Part shown: positions 1 through 8,948 of the stretch, one piece after another
Layout: each line of letters begins with the position of its first letter
How positions within the stretch are numbered: the first letter of the stretch is position 1
DNA from: Neocallimastix lanati (nom. inval.)
Taxonomy: Eukaryota > Neocallimastigomycota > Neocallimastigomycetes > Neocallimastigales > Neocallimastigaceae
Length of the DNA stretch: 15,000 bases
Direction of reading: 5' to 3'
Assembly: GCA_016946835.1 (NCBI GenBank)
Contig: JACVTC010000045.1
Coordinates: 1 to 15,000 of the forward strand
The notes under the pieces: model-generated
Databases searched by the model: none
The model's input: only the letters and a program-made list of their open reading frames with translations
What the model was told of the DNA's origin: nothing
Program-made: the position numbers and the translations under genes

Positions 1-159
1 AAGAGAGGCAGACAATGATGTAATAATGAGGAATACTATTCCCAATACACTTCAAGAGTCCAGAACCTGGATTTTTTCACTGGGGATACTAAGGAAACCG
101 ATCTCTTTTGTCAGCTCTGTGAAGATACTTTTAAGACTTATCCTAACTGTGAATCTACT
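1..159 (+). other. Gag coding sequence upstream of the first ATG
   Basis: The frame of the polyprotein is open from 19, after a TGA at 16-18, and from about 64 it translates to recognisable Gag (NLDFFTGDTKETDLF, then CQLCEDTFKTYP) joining directly to the Met at 160. That Met is therefore internal, not the true start. Left of about 60 the better-looking coding sequence is in another frame (DVIMRNTIPNTLQESR, frame beginning at base 2), so a one-base frameshift near 57-66 is possible. The alternative is that the in-frame TGA is a true disruption. The real Gag start lies off-window. Confidence 0.6.
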
Positions 160-3100
160 ATGGATGTAAAAATTAATTATGTTAAGTCACGCTTAAGAGA
201 TGGTGCTCGTAATTGGTATTATGCCAAATATAAAGATAGAAGTCCAGCAACATTAGAAGAATTGATTAAAGAATTAAGGAAAGCTTTTAATAATGTTGCC
301 AGTAAGAAATTAGCCATGATCCAACTCGCAAAAATTTCTCACACATTTGGGAAAATTAATGATTATATTGATGAATTTCGAACCCTTACAACATGTTTGA
401 ATTGGAATGAAGAAGCTTTAGTTTTATTCTTTTATAATGGATTGCACCCAAGGTTCCAGGAAGAAATAGAAAAAATGGATGAATTTCCTTCTGATCTTAG
501 TACTATTTATACTAGATGTATTCTTTACGAAAATTCCTTGAAATCTAAAGGTCAATTAAAATCTAATGGTAATAAAAATTTAAAGAAAAAGCCTTCTAAT
601 GTCCACAATAACAACAACAACAATAATAATAAATATAATAATAATAACAATTATAATAAATATTATAATAATAATTATAATAAAGTCCATAATAATAATA
701 ACTTTAATAAAATTAATAATAACAGTAATAATAGTACAAATAATAATAATTCAAAAAAACTAAATGAAGGACTTCACTCGGAGTCCAATTCATCAAAAAA
801 TGTAAAAACAATTTATTATAACTTTCCTTCATTTGATAACATCACAACCCAAAAACTACCTTCAACTTTTCTTTTATTCCATTGCTACATTCCAACAAGA
901 CTACCAATTAATAATAATAAATTAAAAATTAAAAATAACCAAAAAATTACATCTGAATCTATGCTAGATTCTGGATCATTTTGTAATTTTATTACAAAAA
1001 ATTTAGTTCAAAAACTAAATTTAAAAATTTATAATTTAAAAAATAAAATTTCAGTCAAAGGTATATCTGGTTCTACTACTAAGATAGATCAGTACGTTTG
1101 GCTAAAATTTCAAATAAAAATACAAAAGAATAAAAAATTTTATTTTAAAAATTACAATGAAAAATTTCTAATAACAAATTGCATACCAACTGATCTACTT
1201 TTTGGTAATCAATTCATGCGAAAATTCAAAATTCACTATAATTATGATAAGAATATATTATATTCTTACTTAAATTATTATTTTTCAAATAAAAATAACA
1301 AAAATCCTAATAAATATTGCAAAAACAATTTATATCTACAGTCGATGAAAAATAAAATTTTAAAAAATTATTTACTTTTTAATAAATCAATAAAAAAATT
1401 TAATTATAAAAATTTTTCAAAAAATTTAAAAAAATTTGATCAGAAGTTTAATTATAATAAAAAATTTTTTAATAAAAAACTTAATAACCTTAACCTTAAT
1501 AAATTTTCAAAATTTTGTGATAAATTTAATTATAAAAAATTTTTTAATAAAAATCATTATTTTATTAATAAATATAAATATTATTTCAAAAAACAAAATA
1601 AATATTTAAAAAACAATTTTAATTTAAACAATGACTATAATTACAATTTTTTAATATATTCCTTCTTATCAAATAAAGAAATTAATAAAAATGACAATGA
1701 AGATCCAAATATTGAAGATATTCCGCCTCAATATCGCGATCTATTTATTGTTTTTAGTAAAGCCGAAGCCGATAAACTTCCCCCACATCGTTTAACCGAC
1801 TGCAAAATAGTGCTGGAGAAGGACGCTTCCCTTCACTATGGTCCAATCTATCCCTTAACCGAAGAGGAAAATAAAGTTTTGAAAGAATATATAAAAGAAA
1901 ACCTAAAAAAAGGATTTATTAGACCATCTGAATCACCTGCAGGTTATCCAGTTCTATTCCAAAAGAAAAAAGATGGTACACTTCGGTTATGCGTAGACTA
2001 TAGGAAGTTAAACGCTGTTACTATAAGAAACTCGTACCCCATACCTCTTATTAATGAAATTATTGAAAAGGTTAAAGGAGCAAAGTATTTTACAAAATTA
2101 GATTTACGTTCAGCCTATAATTTAATCCGTATTAAGGAAGGGGATGAATACAAGACAGCTTTCAGAACTAAATATGGTCACTATGAATACTTAGTTATGC
2201 CATTTGGTTTAAAAAACGCACCAGCTACTTTTCAATCGTTTATTAATTCGGTACTAAGACCATATTTAGAAAAAAGTGTTATTCTTTATTTAGACGATAT
2301 TTTAATCTACTCCAAAGATTTAAAAGAACATCATAAACAAGTTAGGGAGGTTTTGCAAGCATTAATTAATAATAACTTATATGCAAAATTAGAAAAATGC
2401 GAATTTGATAAAGAGAAAGTTGAATTCCTTGGATATGTATTATCAGGTCAAGGTGTCACTACCGATCCGAAGAAAATAGAATCAATTAAAGACTGGCCTC
2501 AACCAAATAACTTAAAGGACGTACAGAGGTTTTTAGGTCTTTGCAATTATTATAGAAGATTTGTTAAAGATTTTGCAAAAATTGCAAAACCTTTACATAA
2601 TTTAACCAGAAAAAATATTAAATTTAATTGGAATAACAAATGTGAAGAATCATTCTCAGAATTAAAGAAAAGATTAACCAGTTCTCCAGTTTTATTCCAT
2701 CCGGATAATAATAAACCATTTATTGTTGAATGTGATGCAAGTAACTTTGCCCTTGGTGCTGTTTTATCACAAAAGGATGATAATAATAAATTACATCCAG
2801 TTGCATATTTCTCAAGAAGCTTACAAGGTGCAGAAATTAATTATACTATTACAGACAAGGAGTTGTTAGCTATTAGAGAAGCCTTTTTGGCATGGAGACA
2901 TTTATTACTTGGTGCGAAATACAAAGTAACTGTTTATACTGATCATAGGAACTTATTATATACCCTTGGTGGTAAAATTGGTAATCAAAGGCAACATAGA
3001 TGGCATATGTTCTTCCAAGAATATAATTTTGAATTAATTTATAGACAAGGTTCCAATAATGGAAAACCTGATTCTCTTTCAAGAAGACCAGATTATATAA

Positions 3101-4653
3101 AAAATAATGAAGAAACTAAAACCGAAAATATTCTTGACATAAAAAATGTAAAGGAAGTTCCATGTTTTATTGGTGTTGTTAGCGATCTTTTAGAAAGAAT
3201 TATAGAAGCTACAAAAACAGATGCCACAGCTGATGATATTAGACTCTATTTTAGCCCACAGAATATTAAAAATGATATGTCCTATAAACCCTTTAGGAAA
3301 ATGAATAAGTTCAAAATAAAGGATAATATTATATTATATAATAATTTAATTTATATTCCTGAAATTTTAAGATTAGAAATCTTAACTAAATATCATGAAA
3401 AGCCTTCCGCTGGTCATCTTGGAATTAAAAGAACTCTTGAATTAATTACAAGAAACTTTTGGTGGCCCAAAATGCAAGATGATGTTATAAAATTTGTCAA
3501 TTCCTGTGAATGTTGTGCAAGAAACAAAATTAATAGACATAGGAAATATGGCTTTCTACAACCGTTGGAAACACCTGATAGACCTTGGAAATCTATAGAA
3601 GTTGACTTTTTATGTGGCCTCCCGGATTCAAAGGGATATACGGTAATAATGGTTGTAGTGGATCGTTTCTCTAAAATGATTCACTTAATACCTTTCAAAC
3701 AAATTCCTGATGCAAAACAAACTGCCAAAGCATTTATGAATAATGTTTATAAATTACATGGCCTTCCTTATGATATGTATACAGATAGAGGTCCTCAGTT
3801 TACAAGTGCACTTTGGAAAGAATTCATGAAATTACTTAATATTAAATCCAAATTAGCTACAACAGATCATCATGAGACTGTTGGTCAAGTTGAGAGATGT
3901 AACTCCTTTATTGAACAGTATTTAAGAGCTTATTCAAGATCTTATTATCACGACGATTGGATTAATTGGATCTATCTTGCAGAGTTCGCTTATAATAATT
4001 CAGTCAATGAATCTACAAAAGAAACACCTTTCTTTATTAACTATGGATTTCATCCATCTATGGACGAATATTTCTTACTACCCCAAGTTGATACTAATAG
4101 TAAATTTATTAAAAATGTAAGTACAAGTTTTAATCATATTAAAGATGTCTTATTAAGATCTAAAGAATTATATAAAAATTATGCGGATAAGAAAAGGATG
4201 CCACCTCCTGTAATAAAAGAAGGTGACTTGGTTTGGATTCAAGCACCTCCTTCCTTAAATATTGAAGATTGTTCTAAACTCGCTCCTTGCAAATATGGAC
4301 CTTACAAGGTAATCGATGTTTTAGAGAATAATAATTATAAAATTGATCTTAAAAAGTCACCTTTTCCAAAACATCATCCAATCTTTCATATCTCTGAATT
4401 GGAACCTTATGTCCCAACTCCGCAAAAGTTTTTAAATAGAAGTTCGCACAATGAATCCATTAATGATATTATTGAAATTTCTGGATTTAGGACAAACTAC
4501 AAGAAAAACTGCTACGAATATAGAGTTAGATACAAATATAAAAGTTCAAGTAATTGGGTGCCTTCTTATGAAGTTGAAAATAATCCAAGGAATCAAAGAA
4601 TATATCAAGAATATTTAAAGAATAATAGAAAATTCACTTCTCTTTCTTATAAT

Positions 4654-4735
<82 letters not shown>

Positions 4736-4845
4736 TTAAAATATACAATTTTATAAATATAATAATTTCTTTATGTAACGTTACACAAAATCGTCTGGAA
4801 TCCGATTTTTGTGGAAGGGCGTTGTCGAAATTACAACTGAATTAA
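160..4845 (+). CDS. Gag-Pol polyprotein of a Ty3/gypsy chromovirus
   Basis: This encodes the structural and replication proteins of element 1. Residues 1-130 are Gag (WYYAKYKDRSPATLEELI type); 145-212 are Asn-rich with no CCHC knuckle. Protease spans about 262-365, with LDSGS at 269-273 and DLLFG at 345-349. Residues 367-510 are a Lys/Asn/Phe/Tyr-rich spacer. RT has LDLRSAY (D648) and YLDD 710-713. RNase H has D859, E901, D928, D971. Integrase has H1079, H1086, C1116, C1119, then D1149, D1209, E1245 (35 residues between the last two), and a GPY module at 1380-1382. A chromodomain-like fold occupies about 1435-1490 (W1466). Gag and Pol are one frame. The C-terminus is unreliable: a 77-A run encodes polylysine, followed by about 38 residues running 23 bp into the LTR, while the other two frames stop right after the run. 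The ATG at 160 is only the first Met in the window; Gag begins further left. Confidence 0.93.
4655..4731 (+). repeat. 77-bp A homopolymer at the end of pol
   Basis: An uninterrupted A run directly follows the chromodomain codons. It is read as polylysine in the current frame. Its length is likely to vary between copies and reads, so it decides which stop is used: TAA at 4737 or 4754 in the other two frames, or TAA at 4843 in this one. Confidence 0.97.
4784..4822 (+). promoter_or_regulatory. Pre-LTR hairpin and polypurine tract of element 1
   Basis: CACAAAATCG (4784-4793) pairs with CGATTTTTGTG (4803-4813) with one bulged T, around a nine-base loop TCTGGAATC. The purine-rich GTGGAAGGGC (4811-4820) then abuts the LTR. 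By position it is the polypurine tract that primes plus-strand DNA synthesis. The same block recurs at 8278-8315 before LTR B. Confidence 0.75.
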
Positions 4846-5557
4846 ATTTCAATTTCAATTAATTTCAATTAAAATTATTAAAAACAAAATAATTAATAAA
4901 AATTTATAATTCATTAATTATTCTTTAAATTTTATTTATTTTATAATATTATAAGTTATTTGATCATCTTAGGACCAGCTTAGGCCTACTGATTCTAATG
5001 ATATCATATTAAACTTAAATATTATTAATAAATAAAATATTTATTAACATGAATCATTTGGTCATGTCATCCTTGATTCATAAATTAATGTTTATGTATT
5101 AATTTATGTTATATTGATTTAATTAATTATTAATTATTAATTACTATATTAAATATTTAAATTTAATATTATATTATATATATTAGCTAATATATTAGAT
5201 TAAAAAATATAATTTATTTATATTAAACATATTCTTATACTAAATATTATTATTATCAACTTTATATTATTATTATCAATATTCTCAAACCTACAAAGTA
5301 TAAAAAGAAAATTCAAATTTATCTTTTTGTCCTTTGTAAGGTTATAGTTAACCTATTATAATATAACTATATATTTTTATTAATAAATAAAAATTTTTAT
5401 CATATCAAACCAATTATTAGTTTTAATTAAGTGTTAAATTAACAAATTTAACTTTATAACTCTTTTATTTTAGTAATTTACTTATATCTATATAGTTATA
5501 TTATATAGATATATCAACCTGATTCCTCGTTAAATTCAACCTGTTTACTTTTTAACA
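4823..5557 (+). repeat. LTR C: 3' LTR of element 1
   Basis: It starts TGTCGAAATTACAACTG directly after the polypurine tract and ends TTTTTAACA, giving 735 bp with TG...CA ends. It carries a TATA box (5299) and a promoter-like palindrome (5331-5341). It shares layout and short motifs with LTR A/B, such as an ACTGAATT and TTTCAATTTCAATT start, but is otherwise diverged. It is followed by TACTT and then LTR A. The right end is set by the LTR A border and the CA terminus, since the 5' LTR is not available for comparison. Confidence 0.8.
5299..5341 (+). promoter_or_regulatory. LTR C core promoter: TATA box and CCTTTGTAAGG palindrome
   Basis: TATAAAAAG (5299-5307) is followed 33 bp downstream by CTTTGTAAGG inside the palindrome CCTT-TGT-AAGG (5331-5341). 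The same TATA-to-CTTTGTA spacing of 32-34 bp occurs in LTRs B and F, so this is the likely transcription start region (start of R). The start site itself is inferred. Confidence 0.55.
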
Positions 5558-5562
5558 TACTT
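5558..5562. repeat. TACTT between LTR C and LTR A (target-site duplication)
   Basis: Five bases separate the CA end of LTR C from the TG-type end of LTR A. The same 5-mer lies at 6190-6194 on the other side of LTR A. Five bp is the usual duplication length for Ty3/gypsy integrases. Confidence 0.75.
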
Positions 5563-6189
5563 TGTCAAAGTTTTAAGATAATTTGGTCTTAACGATTAGG
5601 TCAAGATGCCAAATTATAGTAATGAATTAATAATTTAATTTTATTCTTATTTAAAACATATTATTATTAGTAATAAATAAGTTTTTATTTAAAATATAAG
5701 TTTTATTTAATATTAATAATATTTTATTACATTATTATTTTATATAATTATTACTATAATTTAAATTACAATAATCCTACAAAGGATTAATCAAAAGATT
5801 TAAACATGTATTTATATAAAATAATTAATTATTAAAATATTAATTATTAATATGGATATGTAATATAAGTTTGATATTGATAATATAAAGTAAGGTAATA
5901 ATATAAATATTTAATATAAATAAAATATAAGAATATAATATTAGCTAAATATTATATTTTATAATTAAAATATAATATGTAGAAATTAATTTAATGACAA
6001 TCACGTGTTTACATTATTTAATATATATTAATTTCAATATGTTAATAATATTTAGTAATTAGTTGGCCTAGACTAATTCCTAAATATTTTAATAATATTA
6101 TTATTTTATTATTAATTATTAATATTGAAATTCAAATAACTGAATTATCGAAATTGAAATTGAATTGAAATTCAGTTATTATCTTAACA
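5563..6189 (-). repeat. LTR A: solo LTR, minus orientation
   Basis: Read on the minus strand it starts TGTTAAGATAATAACTG at 6189 and ends AACTTTGACA at 5563, 627 bp. It matches LTR B (8316-8948) over its full length with scattered substitutions and small indels. TACTT flanks it on both sides, so it is a solo LTR left by recombination of a full element. On its own strand it contains a TATA-like TATATAAATA (plus positions 5810-5819), the initiator palindrome at 5772-5789 and the U5 hairpin at 5578-5617. Confidence 0.9.
5578..5617 (-). promoter_or_regulatory. U5 stem-loop of LTR A
   Basis: Outer arms ATAATTTGG/CCAAATTAT and inner arms TCTTGAC/GTTAAGA (one G-U) enclose the loop CTAATC, with CA bulged on one side. 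It lies close to the LTR 3' end and recurs in LTR B and in fragments D and E. Confidence 0.6.
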
Positions 6190-6194
6190 TACTT
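6190..6194. repeat. TACTT between LTR A and LTR fragment D
   Basis: Right-hand copy of the duplication flanking LTR A; it also abuts the terminus TGTTAAAG of fragment D. Confidence 0.75.
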
Positions 6195-6256
6195 TGTTAA
6201 AGTTTTTAGATAATTTGGTCTTAATGATTAGGTCAAGATGCCAAATTATAGTAATT
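6195..6256 (-). repeat. LTR fragment D (U5 end, minus orientation)
   Basis: Roughly 60 bases match the 3' end of LTR A/B on the minus strand, including the stem-loop (6210-6249), here with an A replacing the G of one inner-arm pair. The match stops near 6256. A further short match (acaataatcctac, 6265-6277) to an internal LTR segment suggests an internal deletion. The U3 side is missing. Confidence 0.75.
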
Positions 6257-6299
6257 ACTTTGACAATAATCCTACCAACAATATATCGATTACCTCAAG

Positions 6300-7089
6300 A
6301 TGTCCACAACAATTAGATCCGATCCTAATATGTCATTAACAAGTAATGATATATTAAAGCTACCAAAAGAAGAATTTGTTACTATCGAAGAATATAATGA
6401 ATTTATTCACAAGATGAAGAAGAATATAAAATCGAAGATATCAGAGATGAACAAAGCAAAACAGGTCGTCTACTCTCAGAAAGTTGTTGTAACAAAATCA
6501 ATGCTAAACGGATCAATAGACTTCAGATGTGCTAAGTTAGCTTTATGGCAAATTGAAAGATTAATTTTACAAATTAATCAGAACATTTCTAATTTTGAAC
6601 AGGTTGATAAGTCCATGATATTTTTAAAAGAAGAAATTTCTAATAAAAGACAGAAAGAAGCTAATATTAATGAAAACATCATTAATAAAAATAATAATGA
6701 ATTAATTAATAAAAATGACATAAATCTCATCACAAAATCTGAACTTCCTGACAAGGAATCACGAAGAAACTACAAGACACAGTAAAGATGACTCTAACGA
6801 AGAATCAAATACAATTAAAGGTAGCAATCACAAAAAAGAAAAAATAAAGTCTAATAAAGTTAGTGGAAATAATAAAATGAAAACTAAACCAAAATTAATA
6901 TTAAAGAAATCATATAATAAAAATACATATAATAAATTCAATCCAAATCTATTAGTTGCAGTATTTTCTTTTCAAAAATTAATATTTATTTTTTTTCAAA
7001 TTAAAAGAGGAATAAGAGCAAATTCACATGAATCTGATTTTTCCCCACCAGTAATGGGAATAAAAAATTCATTCATTTCAAAAAATTGA
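6300..7089 (+). pseudogene. Gag-like or hypothetical ORF with one frameshift
   Basis: The first frame runs from ATG 6300 to TAA 6783-6785 (161 aa). Its codon use is mixed and coding-like, unlike the surrounding AT-rich DNA. The product is charged and helical (EEYNEFIHKMKKNIKSKI, then LALWQIERLILQINQNI), followed by an Asn-rich tail. A second frame open from 6724 continues the hydrophilic sequence (TRHSKDDSNEESNTIKGS) to TGA 7087-7089, so a one-base shift between about 6727 and 6784 would join them into roughly 262 aa. No CCHC knuckle, protease or RT motif is present. By position, upstream of a polypurine tract and LTR B, I infer a Gag-type protein of element 2; I do not recognise the family. 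Confidence 0.55.
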
Positions 7090-7322
7090 CTTACTATTTT
7101 AATTAATACTGCACTAAAGATATATTCAATTATAATTTAAATTTTTTGTATTCTATGATAAATAATTATATCAAACTAAAATTTCTATTTCTTTAAATAA
7201 ATATCCAAATCTTTACAGTTATATTGTTTTTTTTATAATGAAAAAAAAAAAAAAAAAAAAAAAACGAACAGTTATATTTAATAAAATTATATATTTAATT
7301 ACAATAAATACAAAAACAATTC

Positions 7323-7365
<43 letters not shown>

Positions 7366-7620
7366 CAGTAGGAATCAATATTTGAAATTAACAATTTTTC
7401 TTTGAAATCAAAAACCTTAATTATATAATAATTAAACAGTTGAAAATAATCAACTTTGTTTCCCTTATTTTACAGTTAATAATATTCTCTACAAGAGTTA
7501 TAGTTAAAATTTTAAGATTTATATAGTTATTAAATTAATACTAGTTAAAATTTAATAATAATGTATAATTTTATTGTACTTATAATTTAAAATTCATTAA
7601 TATCTTATTGGAATTTATCT
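7090..7620. other. Non-coding AT-rich spacer with two poly(A) runs
   Basis: No gene is seen. It contains A runs at 7241-7264 (24) and 7327-7363 (37) and an 11-bp direct repeat ACAGTTATATT (7215-7225 and 7268-7278) bracketing the first run. It is probably the decayed internal region of element 2. Confidence 0.6.
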
Positions 7621-7658
7621 AATATTATATTGAAAAGGACGCTTTTCTCTATAATATT
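7621..7658 (+). promoter_or_regulatory. Hairpin 1 with GACG tetraloop
   Basis: AATATTATA (7621-7629) pairs perfectly with TATAATATT (7650-7658). After a 2x2 internal loop, GAAAAG (7632-7637) pairs with CTTTTC (7642-7647) around GACG (7638-7641). A stable structure is directly visible; its role is unknown. Confidence 0.6.
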
Positions 7659-7672
7659 CTTTGATGATAAAA

Positions 7673-7707
7673 TGATTATTATGATAAGGACGCTTTCATA
7701 ATTATCA
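7673..7707 (+). promoter_or_regulatory. Hairpin 2 with GACG tetraloop
   Basis: TGATTATTATGA (7673-7684) pairs with TCATAATTATCA (7696-7707) with one T-T mismatch. After a bulged T7685, AAG pairs with CTT around GACG (7689-7692). The apex AAG-GACG-CTT is identical to hairpin 1 while the lower stem differs. Fourteen bases separate the two hairpins. Confidence 0.6.
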
Positions 7708-8277
7708 AGGTTAATATTATATTAATTTGAATATTATAATATATTCAATAAATTATATTGATAAAATATATTCAATAATTAAATTGATAAAATTTTCAAT
7801 TACAATTTCAGAATTTAGAAAATTAAAAATTATAAATTTTAAAATTTTATATTTCAAATTTCGACATTTAAAAATTTCACATTACGAAATTTCAAAATTT
7901 AATAAAAATTATATATTCAACGATTTAATATTAATTTTATATTTTAATATATTTATTATTCACTATATTTTTAAAATTTCCAATAAATTCAAATTTAATG
8001 GTAAAAAATTGGAATGTTAATTTCAATTAAATTTCAAAATTTCAATTTCAAAAATTTAAAAGGGAATATATATTAAAAATGGTATCAACATATTTAAAAA
8101 TATTGAATTTTATAATAAAATTTTAATTTTAACAATTTTTGACAAATTTCAAATTTCACGAAATTGTCACTTAAAAGGTCTTCTCCAAAGGATTCAAGTG
8201 ACCTTTTAATTCCTTATTTACTTTAAAAAATTAAAAATTTTTCTGTAATAAATTAAAAATTTTTTTTAACAATGTTA
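7708..8277. other. Non-coding AT-rich 3' part of element 2
   Basis: The sequence is dominated by reiterated aaatttcaaa-type words. An open frame at 7727-8020 has only AT-driven composition and I do not call it. One clear structure is an inverted repeat, TTAAAAGGTC (8171-8180) and GACCTTTTAA (8200-8209), around a 19-base loop. Confidence 0.55.
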
Positions 8278-8315
8278 CACAAATCGTCTGGAATCCGATT
8301 TTTGTGGAAGAGCAT
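8278..8315 (+). promoter_or_regulatory. Pre-LTR hairpin and polypurine tract of element 2
   Basis: CACAAATCG (8278-8286) pairs with CGATTTTTGTG (8296-8306, two unpaired T) around the same TCTGGAATC loop as in element 1. GTGGAAGAGC follows and abuts LTR B. It identifies LTR B as a 3' LTR of a plus-strand element. Confidence 0.75.
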
Positions 8316-8686
8316 TGTTAAGATAATAACTGAATTTCAATTTCAATTTCAATAATTCAGTTATTTGAATTTCAATATTAATAATTAATAATATAATAAT
8401 TATTATTAAAATATTTAGGAAATAGTCTAGGCCAACTTACTAAATATTATTAACATATTGAAATTAATATATATTAAATAATGTAAACACGTGATTGTCA
8501 TATTAAATTAATTTCTACATATTATATTTTAATTATAAAATATAATATTTAGCTATATTAGATTCTTATATTTTATTTATATTAAATATTTATATTATTA
8601 TCTTACTTTATATTATCAATATCAAACTTTTATTAATATTATTACATATTCATATTAATAATTAATATTTTAATAATTAATTATTT

Positions 8687-8733
8687 TATATAAATACATT
8701 TTTAAATCTTTTGATTAATCCTTTGTAGGATTA
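8687..8733 (+). promoter_or_regulatory. LTR B core promoter: TATA and TAATCCT-TTGT-AGGATTA palindrome
   Basis: TATATAAATA (8687-8696) precedes CTTTGTAGG (8721) by 32-34 bp. The start region is a perfect seven-bp inverted repeat with a TTGT loop. LTR A has the identical palindrome. The promoter role is inferred from spacing and from the parallels in LTRs C and F. Confidence 0.55.
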
Positions 8734-8893
8734 TTGTAATTTAAATTATAGTAATAATTATATAAAATAATAATGTAATAAAATATTATTAAGATTAAAT
8801 AAAATTTATATTTTAAATAAAAACTTAATTATAAAATTTACTAATAACAATATGTTTTAAATAAGAGTAAATTCAAATAATTAATTAATTACT

Positions 8894-8933
8894 ATAATTT
8901 GGCATCTTGACCTAATCGTTAAGACCAAATTAT
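8894..8933 (+). promoter_or_regulatory. U5 stem-loop of LTR B
   Basis: ATAATTTGG (8894-8902) pairs with CCAAATTAT (8925-8933); TCTTGAC (8905-8911) pairs with GTTAAGA (8918-8924) with one G-U; the loop is CTAATC. It ends 15 bp before the LTR terminus. Confidence 0.6.
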
Positions 8934-8948
8934 CACAAAACTTTGACA

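Larger units (their letters stand above)
1..5557 (+). mobile_element. Ty3/gypsy chromovirus (element 1), 5' end outside window
   Basis: The segment holds in order a gag-pol frame, a hairpin and polypurine tract, and a 3' LTR with TG...CA ends. The domain order Gag, PR, RT, RNase H, IN, chromodomain is that of Ty3/gypsy chromoviruses. The 5' LTR, primer binding site and Gag N-terminus lie left of the window. The pol frame has no internal stop over more than 1,500 codons and all catalytic residues are present, so the copy looks young. It is followed at 5558 by TACTT, which may be its target-site duplication; the matching left copy would be off-window. Confidence 0.9.
6257..8948 (+). mobile_element. 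Element 2: decayed or non-autonomous LTR element
   Basis: The interval holds a gag-like ORF with a frameshift, about 1.2 kb of AT-rich non-coding DNA with strong hairpins, a hairpin/polypurine block like that of element 1, and LTR B. No RT, RNase H or integrase motif is visible. No plus-oriented 5' LTR exists; the left border is the minus-oriented fragment D. It is most simply a gag-only element whose 5' LTR was lost with the U3 part of D in one deletion. Confidence 0.55.
8316..8948 (+). repeat. LTR B: 3' LTR of element 2
   Basis: It starts TGTTAAGATAATAACTG after the polypurine tract and ends AACTTTGACA, 633 bp. It is the same family as LTR A, in the opposite orientation. It contains a CACGTG box shared with LTR A, a TATA-like TATATAAATA (8687-8696), an initiator palindrome (8716-8733) and the U5 hairpin (8894-8933). 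TACTT follows immediately. Confidence 0.9.

Noticed and set aside
2873-3082. 69-codon minus-strand frame
   Set aside because: It lies antisense to the RNase H domain of a clear gene.
7727-8020. 97-codon plus-strand open frame in element 2
   Set aside because: Composition is purely AT-driven (Ile, Phe, Lys, Asn from aaattt words), with no motif, and it is set in a repetitive aaatttcaaa region; likely chance.
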